Assembly: GCF_000588875.1 (NCBI RefSeq)
Contig: NZ_JEMV01000050.1
Location: forward strand, 206 to 33,392
DNA length: 33,187 bases
Direction of reading: 5' to 3'
Source of the DNA: Sphingobium sp. Ant17
GTDB lineage: Bacteria > Pseudomonadota > Alphaproteobacteria > Sphingomonadales > Sphingomonadaceae
Part shown: in pieces, positions 20,432 through 28,106 of the stretch
Layout of the letters: each line of letters starts with the position of its first letter
Numbering within the stretch: position 1 is the stretch's first letter
Notes under the pieces: generated by a model
The model's database searches: none
What the model saw: the letters and a program-made list of their open reading frames with translations, nothing else
What the model was told of the DNA's origin: nothing
Program-made: the position numbers and the translations under genes

Positions 20432-21016
20432 TTAGGCTTTGGCGGGCGGCGCCCAACCGATCCGGGCAAGAGTGCCAATCAAGGTCGAACGCGGCACCTT
20501 GAAGGTGCGACAGACGGATGCCTTGCTTGCTCCGCCATCAAGCGCGGCAGTAATCCGTTCAAGGGTCTCAGTGTCGATCATGGGAGGCCGTCCACCCTGG
20601 CGCCCTCGACGCTTTGCAGCCGCCAGTCCCGCCATCACCCGCTCGCGCGTCAGCGCGCGCTCATATTGCGCCAGCGCGCCGAACAGCGAAAATAGCAGTT
20701 CGCTGTGCGGCGTGTTCGTATCCATCTGCTCAGTCAGCGAACGGAACGCGATGCCACGCGCCTTCAGGTCAGTGACGATCGCCAGCAAATGCGGCAACGA
20801 TCGCCCAAGCCGATCGAGTTTCCACACGATCAGCGTATCGCCCGCACTCAGATAATCGAGGCAGTCCTTCAGGCCCGGTCGATCGTCGCGTGCTCCCGAT
20901 GCCTTATCAGTATGCAAATTACGCGGATCGACACCCGCCGCGACCAGAGCGTCGCGCTGAAGATCGACAGTTTGGCGATCATCGGCCGATGACACCCGCA
21001 TATATCCGACCAGCAT
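20432..21016 (-). CDS. tnpR: Tn3-type serine resolvase TnpR
   Basis: Small serine resolvase/invertase of 194 residues that resolves transposition cointegrates at res. MLVGYMRVSSADDRQ carries the catalytic serine. Further motifs are LIVWKLDRLGRSLPHLL, ALAQYERALTRERVMAGLAAA and a C-terminal HTH (GASKASVCRTFKVPRSTLI). I chose ATG 21016 because MLVGYMRVS is the family start and GAGGG lies about 11 bases upstream; a TTG at 21025 also keeps the frame. The start codon lies at the edge of the first res dyad, as expected for autoregulated resolvases. It is encoded upstream of tnpA in the same direction. Confidence 0.93.
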   Translation of the reverse strand: MLVGYMRVSSADDRQTVDLQRDALVAAGVDPRNLHTDKASGARDDRPGLKDCLDYLSAGDTLIVWKLDRLGRSLPHLLAIVTDLKARGIAFRSLTEQMDTNTPHSELLFSLFGALAQYERALTRERVMAGLAAAKRRGRQGGRPPMIDTETLERITAALDGGASKASVCRTFKVPRSTLIGTLARIGWAPPAKA

Positions 21017-21151
21017 GTACGACAAACCCTCAAAACCACTTTGTCGTACACTACATCAAAGCGACAGGGTTTGTCGACTATTCAGGCGCAGGATTGCCGA
21101 CCAAAGCCGAGGGATCACCCAAGGGTGTCCGAAAACATGTGTTTTCCGACA
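21016..21151. other. res recombination region with three dyads
   Basis: Three inverted repeats sharing a TGTCG/CGACA half-site lie just upstream of tnpR. They are TGTACGACAAA/TTTGTCGTACA (21016-21050, perfect, 13-base spacer), CGACA/TGTCG (21062-21076), and TGTCCGAAAACA/TGTTTTCCGACA (21126-21151, one mismatch). Tn3-family res sites have three resolvase-binding subsites in this position. Which subsite is the crossover site is not certain from spacing alone. Confidence 0.65.
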
Positions 21152-21351
21152 GGTCAGACCCCGCAGGTCGCGCAACTCGCGCGCCATTGGTCAGGCCGGA
21201 GGAATGGCCGAATCCGGGGACCTGCCTGCCGGACAGCTTTCAGGGTCAGAATGATCGATAGCCACCGGTGCGCAATGGCGAAACCGCCGGGTCTTGACGC
21301 TCAGTTCGTGACGAACCGCTAGCATCCCATATCATGGCCGTGCCTCTGTCC

Positions 21352-22080
21352 TTAGTTGGTGGTGATTGTTGGTACGGCTGCCAGCAGCACGATGAGAATG
21401 CTCATGAACACGATGAAGGCGAGCCAGAAATTGCGCCTCTCCAGCAACTGGAGTTTGATGAATGGAAGGTGGTGGAACCACTCGCTGATCAGGAAAGTCG
21501 CGAACAGAGCGGCACCGCTGATGAGGGCGGCGGCGATGGCGGGCGAGTGAAGCCAGTCCAGGCGCTCGCCTTCCAGCAAGCCGATGGCCAACAGCGCCAG
21601 TCCCAGCGGCCCGGTCGCGAACCCGAGCCAATCGATCTCACGAAAGCGCTCGGTGCGCACCGGGTCCTGCGGCAGGCCCCACCAAACCGCCCAGAGAGCG
21701 AGCAGGCCGGCCGGGATGATCTGCCAATAGACCAGACGCCAGTCGCCGAGATCATCCACCCAGGCGGACGCAAGCCAGGTGGCGAGGTTGGGCGCGAAGG
21801 TTGCCGTCAGCGAGTACAGGCCGAGCCCGTGCAGCTTGATGGAAGGGGGCAGGAAGCGCAGCGCTGCGGTCATCAGCAGCGGGGTCATTGCTCCGCCCAG
21901 CAGGCCTTGCAGCGCGCGGAGCGTCAGCAGCGAGCCGTAATCCGGCGCGAGCGGGAGCAGCATGCCAAGGGCCAGGAATCCAGCTACCAAGCCGAGGTGG
22001 AAGCGGCGGAACGAGAGGGTGACCGCGAACCAGGCAGCGATCGGCATCGCCGCAAGTTCGGCCGCGGTATATGCCGGCAG
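21352..22080 (-). pseudogene. MFS transporter fragment (DHA2/EmrB-like), truncated at both ends
   Basis: Membrane-transporter remnant. In-frame sequence begins around PAYTAAELAAMPIAAWFAVTL at the junction with the neighbouring element and runs through several hydrophobic helices (LVAGFLALGMLLPLAP, then YGSLLTLRALQGLLGGAMTPLL). It also includes the DHA2-like segment DLGDWRLVYWQIIPAGLLAL and FWLAFIVFMSILIVLLAAVP before a premature stop at 21352. About 235 of the usual 500 residues remain. There is no start of its own beyond the internal ATG at 22047. It is wedged between the Tn3 element and the DDE/ATPase element, so it is probably a leftover of an earlier host gene or passenger. Confidence 0.75.
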
Positions 22081-22910
22081 GCTCGGACGGCGCGCGCACG
22101 ACCGCGCGCGCCAAGGGCAAGGTCGAGCGCCCGTTCCGGACCGTGAAGGAGGCGCACGAGACGCTCTACCACCATCACCAGCCCGACACCGAAGCGGAGG
22201 CGAACGCGTGGCTCGTCCGCTTCGTCGACCGCGAGAATGCCCGCGATCATCGGACCGAACCGCACGCGCGCATCAATGACTGGCTGGAGAACCAGCCCGA
22301 GGGCGGGGTGCGCGCGATGTGCGAGTGGGAACGGTTCTGCTCCTTCGCGCGCGAGCCCGAGCGGCGCACGGTCGGGCTGGACGCGCGCGTATCTGTCGCG
22401 GGCGTCACCTACGAACTCGATCCCGAGCTCGCCGGCGAGACGGTCGTGCTGTGGTGGGGGCTTTTCGACGCTGAGCTGTTCGCCGAACTCGGCGACGAGC
22501 GTTACGGCCCCTTCGATCCGGTTGGTGGACCAGTGCCGATCCACCGCTACCGCAAGCACCGGAAGACCCGCCGCGACGTGCGCCAGGATCGCGTCACCGA
22601 GCTTGCGGCCCGCATCACCATCCCGCGTTCCGCCCTGTCCGGCGAACTCGACCTGGTCGCGCGCGAGCCGCAGCGCGCCGCGGTCATCACGCGGCCGTTC
22701 GCCGGTCCCGACCGGTTCGAGGAGCTGGCGTTCGCGACGCCGTTGAAGGCGCGCGCGTCGATCGCGGACGAGCTGCGGGTGCCGCTCGGCAAGCTCGCTG
22801 CGGACGACCTCGACTTCATCGCCGACCTCCTCGGCCGAACGCTGATCCGCGCCGAGGTGATGACGGCCATACGAGAACGGTTCCCGCCGGGTCGCGCCCA
22901 TGCGGGTTGA
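22071..22910 (+). CDS. C-terminal part of a DDE-type transposase (integrase core / Mu-like C-terminal domain)
   Basis: Genuine sequence begins near 22095 with ARAKGKVERPFRTVKEAHET, which is the end of an integrase (rve) catalytic core containing the final acidic residue (KVERPF). It continues into the C-terminal beta-barrel domain (GLDARVSVAGVTYELDPELA) and a basic tail. The N-terminal HTH and the first two catalytic aspartates are missing. The MFS remnant abuts on the left, so the element is truncated and this product cannot be an active transposase alone. It ends 12 bases before the ATPase gene, with GAGGAG between them, forming the usual transposase-ATPase pair. Confidence 0.8.
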   Translation: MPAGSDGARTTARAKGKVERPFRTVKEAHETLYHHHQPDTEAEANAWLVRFVDRENARDHRTEPHARINDWLENQPEGGVRAMCEWERFCSFAREPERRTVGLDARVSVAGVTYELDPELAGETVVLWWGLFDAELFAELGDERYGPFDPVGGPVPIHRYRKHRKTRRDVRQDRVTELAARITIPRSALSGELDLVAREPQRAAVITRPFAGPDRFEELAFATPLKARASIADELRVPLGKLAADDLDFIADLLGRTLIRAEVMTAIRERFPPGRAHAG

Positions 22911-22922
22911 GGAGCTTTATCC

Positions 22923-23894
22923 ATGCTGACCGAAGTCATGCGCCACTACCGGCTCGCCCGTCCGCCCGTCGATGCCGGCTTCTACGAGACCGAGCATCAC
23001 AAGCAGATCGTTCACGACCTGCGCGCGACCATCATGGCCGGCCGACTGATCGCGCTCACCGCGGTGATCGGCTCGGGCAAGTCGCTCCTGGTGCGCCGTC
23101 TGCGCGAGGCGCTCGAGCGCGAGAACCGCGTCATCGTGTCTCGCGCGCTCAGCCTGGAGAAGGCTAAGATCACGGTGCCGCTGCTCGTATCGGCGCTGTT
23201 CTACGATCTCAGCCCGGACAAGCTCCCCACCATCTCGCGCCAGGCTGAGCGCCGCGAGCGCGACCTCCAGGAGCTGTTTCGCAAGGCCAAGAAGCCGGTC
23301 GCGCTATTCGTCGATGACGCGCACGACCTCCACGCTAATACGCTGAAGGCGCTCAAGCGCCTGGTCGAGCTCGTCCAGGAAGCTGGCGGGCAGCTCTCCG
23401 TCGTCATGCTGGGCTACCCGCGGCTCAAGAACGACCTACGTCGCCCCACCATGGAGGAGGTAGGTGATCGCACGACGCTGTTCGAATTCGGAGGGCTGCG
23501 CGACCGTCAGCGCGACTTCATCGACTGGGTACTTCGCGCCTCGCTCGAGGAGGGCGTCGAGCCCGAGGAGGTGATCACCGACGAAGCGGCGACCCTGCTC
23601 GCCGCGCGGCTGAAAACGCCGCTCCAGCTCAGCCGCTACCTCGTCCGCGCGTTCGAGGCCGGGTTCGGAATCGGTGCCAAGCCGATCGACGGGACCATCG
23701 TCGATGGCGTGCTGTCGCGCCGCCTCGACGACATCGAGCCCGAGCTGAACCGGCACGGCTACGACGTGAAGGCGCTGTGCGACCAGTTCGACGCCAAGCC
23801 CGCCGAGATCCGCAAGCTCATGCGGGGCGAGCTGGAAGGTGCTCGCGCGACCGAGCTCACCGACGAGATGCGCGTCGCCGGATTGCCGATCTGA
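22923..23894 (+). CDS. ExeA/TniB-like AAA ATPase, transposition partner
   Basis: Cytosolic AAA ATPase of 323 residues. Walker A is AVIGSGKSLL (about residues 48-56) and Walker B is PVALFVDDAHDLH (126-138), followed by LVMLGYP-like sensor 1 (SVVMLGYPRL) and the arginine region RDRQRDF. The size and start (HYRLARPPVDAGFYETEHH) match ExeA-type proteins rather than the 250-residue IstB. In TniB-, MuB- and IstB-like systems the ATPase selects target DNA and activates the transposase. It is the second gene of the truncated element; GAGG precedes the ATG. It appears intact. Confidence 0.85.
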   Translation: MLTEVMRHYRLARPPVDAGFYETEHHKQIVHDLRATIMAGRLIALTAVIGSGKSLLVRRLREALERENRVIVSRALSLEKAKITVPLLVSALFYDLSPDKLPTISRQAERRERDLQELFRKAKKPVALFVDDAHDLHANTLKALKRLVELVQEAGGQLSVVMLGYPRLKNDLRRPTMEEVGDRTTLFEFGGLRDRQRDFIDWVLRASLEEGVEPEEVITDEAATLLAARLKTPLQLSRYLVRAFEAGFGIGAKPIDGTIVDGVLSRRLDDIEPELNRHGYDVKALCDQFDAKPAEIRKLMRGELEGARATELTDEMRVAGLPI

Positions 23895-24174
23895 ACGTCT
23901 CACTTAATGCGCGCCGGTCGATCGCCTTCTCGCGTCCGTCTCACACAGAGCGCGCTCGTTCTCAAACAGCGTGGCTTCAGACCGACCTACAATTTCACGG
24001 AGCGTGCGTCAGAACGAGCCTATAATCTCGCGCCGAGCCGATCATCATTGCAGGCCGTCACAGATAGGTCCAACCGAGTACTGGTTCGACAGAGGGAACA
24101 GCACGCGATCGTGCCTTGGTCGCGGATCCCATCAGATCAGACCAGCCGTGACCATGTGCAAGGGCTGACTCGTC
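23895..24174. repeat. Probable right-end repeat region of the DDE/ATPase element
   Basis: Gene-free stretch after the ATPase. Direct copies of CGTCTCAC occur at 23896 and 23935, with a related CGTTCTCA at 23958. GCTCGTTCT (23954-23962) is inverted as AGAACGAGC (24011-24019). Clustered short repeats at an element end are typical transposase-binding sites in TnsB/TniA/Mu-like systems. The exact terminus was not found. From about 24060 to 24174 I see nothing recognisable. Confidence 0.45.
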
Positions 24175-24549
24175 TCACCCGCCTGACGCCAGTGCGCCGA
24201 GAAACTTGCCCATCAAATCCGCGACCCGCCGTTGGCGCAGTATCCGCAGATCCCGCACCTCCTCGTTGTTGCCGGCATCAGCGTCGTTATCCTCAAAGCG
24301 CGCGACAGCGACCGGCCCATCCCGACGATATGATTGGTCGGGATCGTCGTGAACGAAGCGCGTCTTCAGCTTCGCGAGCGCCTCCTGCACCGCATCGGCA
24401 TGCGGCCCCGCTAAGGCGTCCTTGAAAGCGCCGATCGCCGCATCGAGCCCGCCCGGATGATGCTCAAGGCAATAGACGAGATCGTGGGCGTCTTTCCGCG
24501 CGTTGCGGTGATCGAAGGCGAAGGCCTTGAGGCAGGTGAAGCTGACGAT
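24175..24549 (-). pseudogene. C-terminal fragment of an unidentified protein, cut by the IS3 element
   Basis: The open frame continues without a start into the IS3 end at 24549-24550. The 124 codons read LKAFAFDHRNARKDAHDLVY, then CLEHHPGGLDAAIGAFKDAL, DGPVAVARFEDND and RVADLMGKFLGALASGG. The KAFAFDHR-x-ARKDAHDLVYC pattern recalls nucleotidyltransferase-like proteins of the AbiEii type, but I cannot confirm this. The N-terminal half is absent; if it survives it would lie beyond the IS3 element, where none is visible. Confidence 0.6.
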
Positions 24550-24580
24550 TGGACTTGTAACGGTTTTGTGCCGGTCACCT
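24550..24580 (+). repeat. IS3 left terminal inverted repeat
   Basis: Begins TGGACTTGTAACGG and ends GCCGGTCACCT. It differs from the right copy at two internal positions. Confidence 0.85.
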
Positions 24581-24586
24581 ATCTCA

Positions 24587-24772
24587 TTATGCCACCTTGG
24601 CTTCGAACGCGAGCGGGCTGATGCCGCCCAGATATGAATGGCGACGACGGGTGTTGTAGAACCCGTTGATGTACTGAAAAATGGCGGCTTCTGCCTGACG
24701 CCGCGTTGGCCAGCTCTGCCGCCAGATGAGTTCGGCCTTCAGGGATTTGAAGAAGGTCTCGACGGACGCATT
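24587..24772 (-). CDS. IS3 orfB transposase, C-terminal fragment
   Basis: Encodes NASVETFFKSLKAELIWRQS, then PTRRQAEAAIFQYINGFYNT and RRRHSYLGGISPLAFEAKVA, the end of an IS3-family orfB. It includes the third catalytic acidic residue (SVETFFKSLKAE). The matching N-terminal part is at 26043-26714; the IS110 element between them breaks the GNCYD/NASVE joint. No start of its own; it is not expected to be functional. Confidence 0.85.
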   Translation of the reverse strand, partial: NASVETFFKSLKAELIWRQSWPTRRQAEAAIFQYINGFYNTRRRHSYLGGISPLAFEAKVA

Positions 24773-24788
24773 GAGGCTCCTATATTTG

Positions 24789-25847
24789 TCAAGCGCTGGT
24801 CGGAGGTGCTTTTGGCCGACATAGGTGGGTAAAGATTTCGCGGACGATGTATCGCTTGAGGCAGCGTATAATCTCCCGGTTGCTCTTTCCCTCCATTTTC
24901 CGTTTGCTGACATAGGCAAGTGTCGGCGGATGGTTGCGCATCCGAACGATTGCGACCCGATATAGCGCGGCATTGGCTTGCCGGTTTCCGCCACGGTTGA
25001 GTCGGAAGCGGTTGGTTTTGCCACTTGATGCGGGGATGGGACACACGCCGCAGAGTTTTGCGAGTGCCGCTTCGGAGCGGATCCTGGTGGGATCGTCGCC
25101 GAGCAGTATTAGCATTTCTGCAGCCGTCATCGTCGCGATCCCGTGGGATGCCAGCAATGTCGGCGCGCGGGCCGCTACCAGTTGTTCGAGCGCCTTGTCG
25201 TGCGACTGAATTTCTTCGTGTAGAGCCAGCCAGCGTTGCGCCAAGGCCCGCAAGGCGGTTTTGGCCGATGCGATCGTCGAGGTCATTGCGCCGGGCCTGA
25301 GTGCAGCAATATATCGGATCAGTGCGATTTTTCCGCTTATCTGATCGAGCGTGTCGCGCAGCGCCGCAGGTGCGTTGATGATCAGGGTTTTCAGGGTCAC
25401 CATGGCCTGCGACCGGCATTTGACTGCTGTGTCGCGTGCGATTTTGAGATGCCGGATCATCTCGACGGATCCCGTTTGCGTTTTGGGTTGGGCGATCGCC
25501 TGTCCGCCCAGCACCGAGCGTGCGGCGCCTTCAGCGTCGAGGCTATCGCTTTTGCCATGCTGATAGCGCAACTGTCGATTAGGTCTGGTGACCTCGATGA
25601 CTTTATGGCCCTGGGCCAGAAGATGGCGAGACAGCCCGGCTCCGTATGATCCAGTCCCCTCGATGCCAAAGGCTGTGATGGTGCCCAAGGCACATGCCCA
25701 GTCTTCGAGCGTTTTATAGCCCTTGGTTGTCGCTGGAGCCGAAAATGCCGTCAATCGGCTGCCATTGTTATCGATTGCCACGGCAACATGGATAGATTTA
25801 TGGGTATCGACACCGATGATGACACCGCTGATGTTAGTATTGGTCAT
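24789..25847 (-). CDS. IS110-family DEDD transposase (element A)
   Basis: Recombinase of 352 residues with a RuvC-like DEDD domain: Asp14 (IIGVDTHKS), Glu63 (AFGIEGTGSYG), and Asp101 and Asp104 (KSDSLDA). A coiled-coil-like middle (LIRYIAALRPG to QLVAARAP) leads to the C-terminal Transposase_20 domain (LLASHGIATMTAAEMLILLG, ASSGKTNRFRLNRGGNRQAN) holding the conserved serine. The element-borne guide RNA would direct strand exchange. The ATG is two bases from a 22-base perfect hairpin that contains its Shine-Dalgarno (AGAAGGA), so translation is probably restricted. Apparently intact. Confidence 0.93.
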   Translation of the reverse strand: MTNTNISGVIIGVDTHKSIHVAVAIDNNGSRLTAFSAPATTKGYKTLEDWACALGTITAFGIEGTGSYGAGLSRHLLAQGHKVIEVTRPNRQLRYQHGKSDSLDAEGAARSVLGGQAIAQPKTQTGSVEMIRHLKIARDTAVKCRSQAMVTLKTLIINAPAALRDTLDQISGKIALIRYIAALRPGAMTSTIASAKTALRALAQRWLALHEEIQSHDKALEQLVAARAPTLLASHGIATMTAAEMLILLGDDPTRIRSEAALAKLCGVCPIPASSGKTNRFRLNRGGNRQANAALYRVAIVRMRNHPPTLAYVSKRKMEGKSNREIIRCLKRYIVREIFTHLCRPKAPPTSA

Positions 25848-26042
25848 GTCCTGTCCTTCTCTGAACGGTGCCCGGACACCGTTCAGAGAAGGACAGGACT
25901 GTGAAGGGGCGAACCCGTCAGGCTCCTATCAAGTCACATCTCGCCCGTTGCCAGGGCGACTTGATGGCCGACACGTCAACGCAATGACACGGGATCAATC
26001 GTAGCATGGGTCAGATCATCAAGCCGCAGCAACATAATCACA
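25848..26042 (-). ncRNA. Candidate bridge RNA of IS110 element A
   Basis: Transcribed toward the transposase, the leader contains, in order, a target-type and a donor-type guide pair. Described on the plus strand: TCGTAGCA at 25999-26006 is identical to the right target flank (26044-26051). CAATG at 25982-25986 is the reverse complement of CATTG at the left junction. AGGCTCCTAT at 25920-25929 is identical to the element's own end at 24774-24783. CTGTGA at 25899-25904 is the reverse complement of the other end plus junction base (TCACAG, 26038-26043). A stem (TCAAGT/ACTTGA with inner CGCCC/GGGCG, 25929-25964) separates the two. The layout follows the bridge-RNA mechanism of IS110 elements; RNA expression is not shown. 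Confidence 0.75.
25849..25898 (-). promoter_or_regulatory. Perfect 22-base hairpin covering the transposase ribosome binding site (element A)
   Basis: Arms at 25849-25870 and 25877-25898 are exact reverse complements with a 6-base loop CCCGGA. On the transcript, the 3' arm contains AGAAGGACAGGA, directly before the ATG at 25847. Such a stem should hide the ribosome binding site, or it may be the 3' boundary of the guide RNA. Confidence 0.75.
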
Positions 26043-26714
26043 GTCGTAGCAATTTCCCTTGCCGCTCATCGATGGACGCAGGCCATAGGCCTGCAGCTTT
26101 TTCTGATAGTCGTAAGAGCAATATTGGCTGCCGCGATCCGAATGGAAAAGGCAGCCCTTGGGAGGCTGGCGCAGGCGCACCGCCATATCCAGCGCCCTGA
26201 TCGCCAAGTCTTTCTTCATCCTGTCGCTGACTGCCCAGCCTACGACGCGACGGCTATGCAGGTCCAGTATAACGGCGAGGTAGAGCCAGCCCTCGGATGT
26301 CCAGATATAGGTGATGTCGCCGGCCCATTTACGGTTGGGCGCATCTGCGGCGAAGTCGCCGTCCAGCCAGTTCGCTGCGACCCCCAGGCGATGGTGGCTA
26401 TCGGTCGTGACCTTGTGCTTGCGCGTGCGGGCTGGCTTGATCCCGTTAATCTTCATCAGCCGCCCGACCCGGCGCTCGCCAACGTCGAGCCCAACCTCTT
26501 TGAGTTCCATGGTCATCCTCGGACGACCATAGCTACCGAGGCTGAGGCTGTACTGTTCCCTGATATGGGCCAGCACTTTCATATCCGTCCGCTCCCGCCG
26601 ATTGATCGGGCGCGAGCGCCAGGAACGATAGCCGCGTTCACTGACATCCATGACACGGCAGAGCAGTTCAACGGGCCACCGGTGTCGCCAGCTATGCACA
26701 AATGCGAACTTCAC
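26043..26714 (-). CDS. IS3 orfB transposase, N-terminal fragment
   Basis: IS3-family orfB from MKFAFVHSWRHRWPVELLCR through the HTH_21-type region to the rve core. It holds catalytic aspartates in GDITYIWTSEGWLYLAVILD and FHSDRGSQYCS, and ends at SGKGNCYD where IS110 element A begins; translation would add eight residues of IS110 sequence and stop at 26019. The last catalytic glutamate is in the separate fragment at 24587-24772, so this product is inactive. Confidence 0.88.
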
Positions 26715-26747
26715 GGCCTTTGGCTCGCGAAGAACTGCGTGGCCTTC

Positions 26748-28106
26748 CTAAGAAACACTCATCTCAGGTTCGGTCGGCACCTCCTGAAGGGAGAAGCCGA
26801 ATGCCTTGGCACGACGCCTGAGATTTCCGATGACGCGGCTACGATAGCGCTCCTCATATTGGGTCGCGCCGAGATCATGATATGCCATGCCGTGGCGCAA
26901 GCTATTGTAGAACAGGACGGCGATTTTGCGTGCGGTTGCGGTGACCGCTTTTGCTTTTCCAGCGCGCGCCGACAGCCTCCGGTAAAAGGCGCCCAATGCG
27001 GTGTCGCTGCGACCAATGGTAGTTGCGGCCAGGCGCAGGAGTGCTGCAGCCCGGCTCGAAGATCGTCGAGTTTTCGACGACAGCAGCTTGCCGCCCGATA
27101 TCTTGTTGCCCGGTGCCAGGCACAGCCAGGCCGTAAAATGCTTTGAACTGGGCCATGCGGCAAGATCGGTGCCGCACTCGCCGACGAGCTTGAGCGCGAG
27201 CGAGGGGCCGATTCCGTGGATCTGCGTCAGGTCCACGCCCAGCACGCGATAGAGCGATGACCGGACCTCGAAGTCAGGCGTGTTCACCTGTCGCCTTTTG
27301 GTTCGGACTTTTGGGAGATGGCGAACATCATATCCCTCGTGGATTTCGAGCGCCTTGAGTGCGGCCTCAAGCTTTCGATCACATTCGAGAACTTTGGTTT
27401 GGTAGAAGTCGAACAGGGCCAGGGACTGGCCGAGCGCGAAGATATGCTCGTCCCGCCAGTTCCCCGATAATGCCGCACAAATGGTCTCAATAGTCGCATG
27501 ACAGCGGACGTCGCGCATTTGCGCCAGCGTGTTGGGTGTACGTTCCCCGCTCACAATGGCCCTGATGATCCGCATACCCGTCACGCCGGTGATGTCGGAG
27601 ACGACGTGATGGAGTTGCACATTCATTTCCATCAGCGCCTTCTGCATGTGCTGAATATGCGAGGCGGCATATTCGATCAGCCGCTCGCGCTGCCGCAGAT
27701 AGGCACGCATGGTCGCCACGCCCGCCTCGGGACGGAAACTCCCCCGCAGCAGCCCGTAGCTATGAAGGCGTTGCAACCAGGCAGCATCGCTGACGTCGGT
27801 TTTGCGCCCCGGTACATTCTTGGCATATCGCGCATTGACCAGGATCACCTCAAAGCCATGTGCTTCGAGTACTTCATAGGCTGGGATCCAGTAAACACCG
27901 GTCGATTCCATCGCGATAGTGGTGACGCCATATGTTTTGAACCAGCAGGCCATATCATGGAGATCGCCGGTGAATGTACCAAACGCTCGTACCGGATTAT
28001 CATCGGCGTTCGGATTTATGGCCGCCATATGCATGGTCGACCCGATGTCGATGGCAGCGGCGCGTGGATTGACCATCGACAACGCGCCGGATTTTGATCG
28101 TTCCAT
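26748..28106 (-). CDS. IS110-family DEDD transposase (element B)
   Basis: Recombinase of 452 residues. DEDD motifs are Asp20 (AAIDIGSTMH), Glu in TIAMESTGVYW and the paired aspartates in GRKTDVSDAAW. The long central helical region (MRAYLRQRERLIEYAASHIQ, then HMQKALMEMNVQLHHV) is followed by Transposase_20 (VDLTQIHGIGPSLALKLVGE, then WLCLAPGNKISGGK with the conserved serine). GGAGG stands 8 bases before the ATG and is locked in a small hairpin. It is longer than element A's enzyme by 100 residues, so the two insertions are independent events by different IS110 types. Confidence 0.93.
   Translation of the reverse strand: MERSKSGALSMVNPRAAAIDIGSTMHMAAINPNADDNPVRAFGTFTGDLHDMACWFKTYGVTTIAMESTGVYWIPAYEVLEAHGFEVILVNARYAKNVPGRKTDVSDAAWLQRLHSYGLLRGSFRPEAGVATMRAYLRQRERLIEYAASHIQHMQKALMEMNVQLHHVVSDITGVTGMRIIRAIVSGERTPNTLAQMRDVRCHATIETICAALSGNWRDEHIFALGQSLALFDFYQTKVLECDRKLEAALKALEIHEGYDVRHLPKVRTKRRQVNTPDFEVRSSLYRVLGVDLTQIHGIGPSLALKLVGECGTDLAAWPSSKHFTAWLCLAPGNKISGGKLLSSKTRRSSSRAAALLRLAATTIGRSDTALGAFYRRLSARAGKAKAVTATARKIAVLFYNSLRHGMAYHDLGATQYEERYRSRVIGNLRRRAKAFGFSLQEVPTEPEMSVS

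Larger units (their letters stand above)
17417..21162. mobile_element. Tn3-family transposon (tnpA, tnpR, res), right end uncertain
   Basis: The left terminus is a 38-base Tn3-type end starting GGGGTC and finishing ACGCTAAG inside the aldo/keto reductase. tnpA, then tnpR, then a res-like region follow in the order of Tn21-like elements. A matching right inverted repeat was not found. A weak candidate beginning GGGGTCTGAC on the minus strand ends at 21162, but it resembles the left end only in its first six bases, and the flanks (GTATA, GCAGG) do not show a 5-base duplication. Either the element once carried passengers and lost its far end, or the end is degenerate. Confidence 0.75.
24773..26042 (-). 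mobile_element. IS110-family element A, inserted in IS3 orfB
   Basis: A 1270-base insertion defined by comparing the two halves of IS3 orfB: GACGGACGCATT ends at 24772 and GTCGTAGCAATTTCC resumes at 26043. One transposase gene is on the minus strand. The noncoding leader upstream of it (25848-26042) is 195 bases, while only 16 bases follow the stop. There are no terminal inverted repeats and no evident duplication beyond a single ambiguous G, as expected for IS110. The long leader is where IS110-group elements encode their guide RNA. Confidence 0.85.

Noticed and set aside
21125..21162. GGGGTCTGAC on the minus strand as the true right end of the Tn3 element
   Set aside because: Similarity to the left end stops after six bases, it overlaps a res dyad, and no target duplication is present; kept only as the provisional boundary.
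22095..23894. IS21 (istA/istB) assignment for the transposase-ATPase pair
   Set aside because: The ATPase is about 323 residues with an ExeA/TniB-like start and architecture, not the compact IstB form, so I left the family open.
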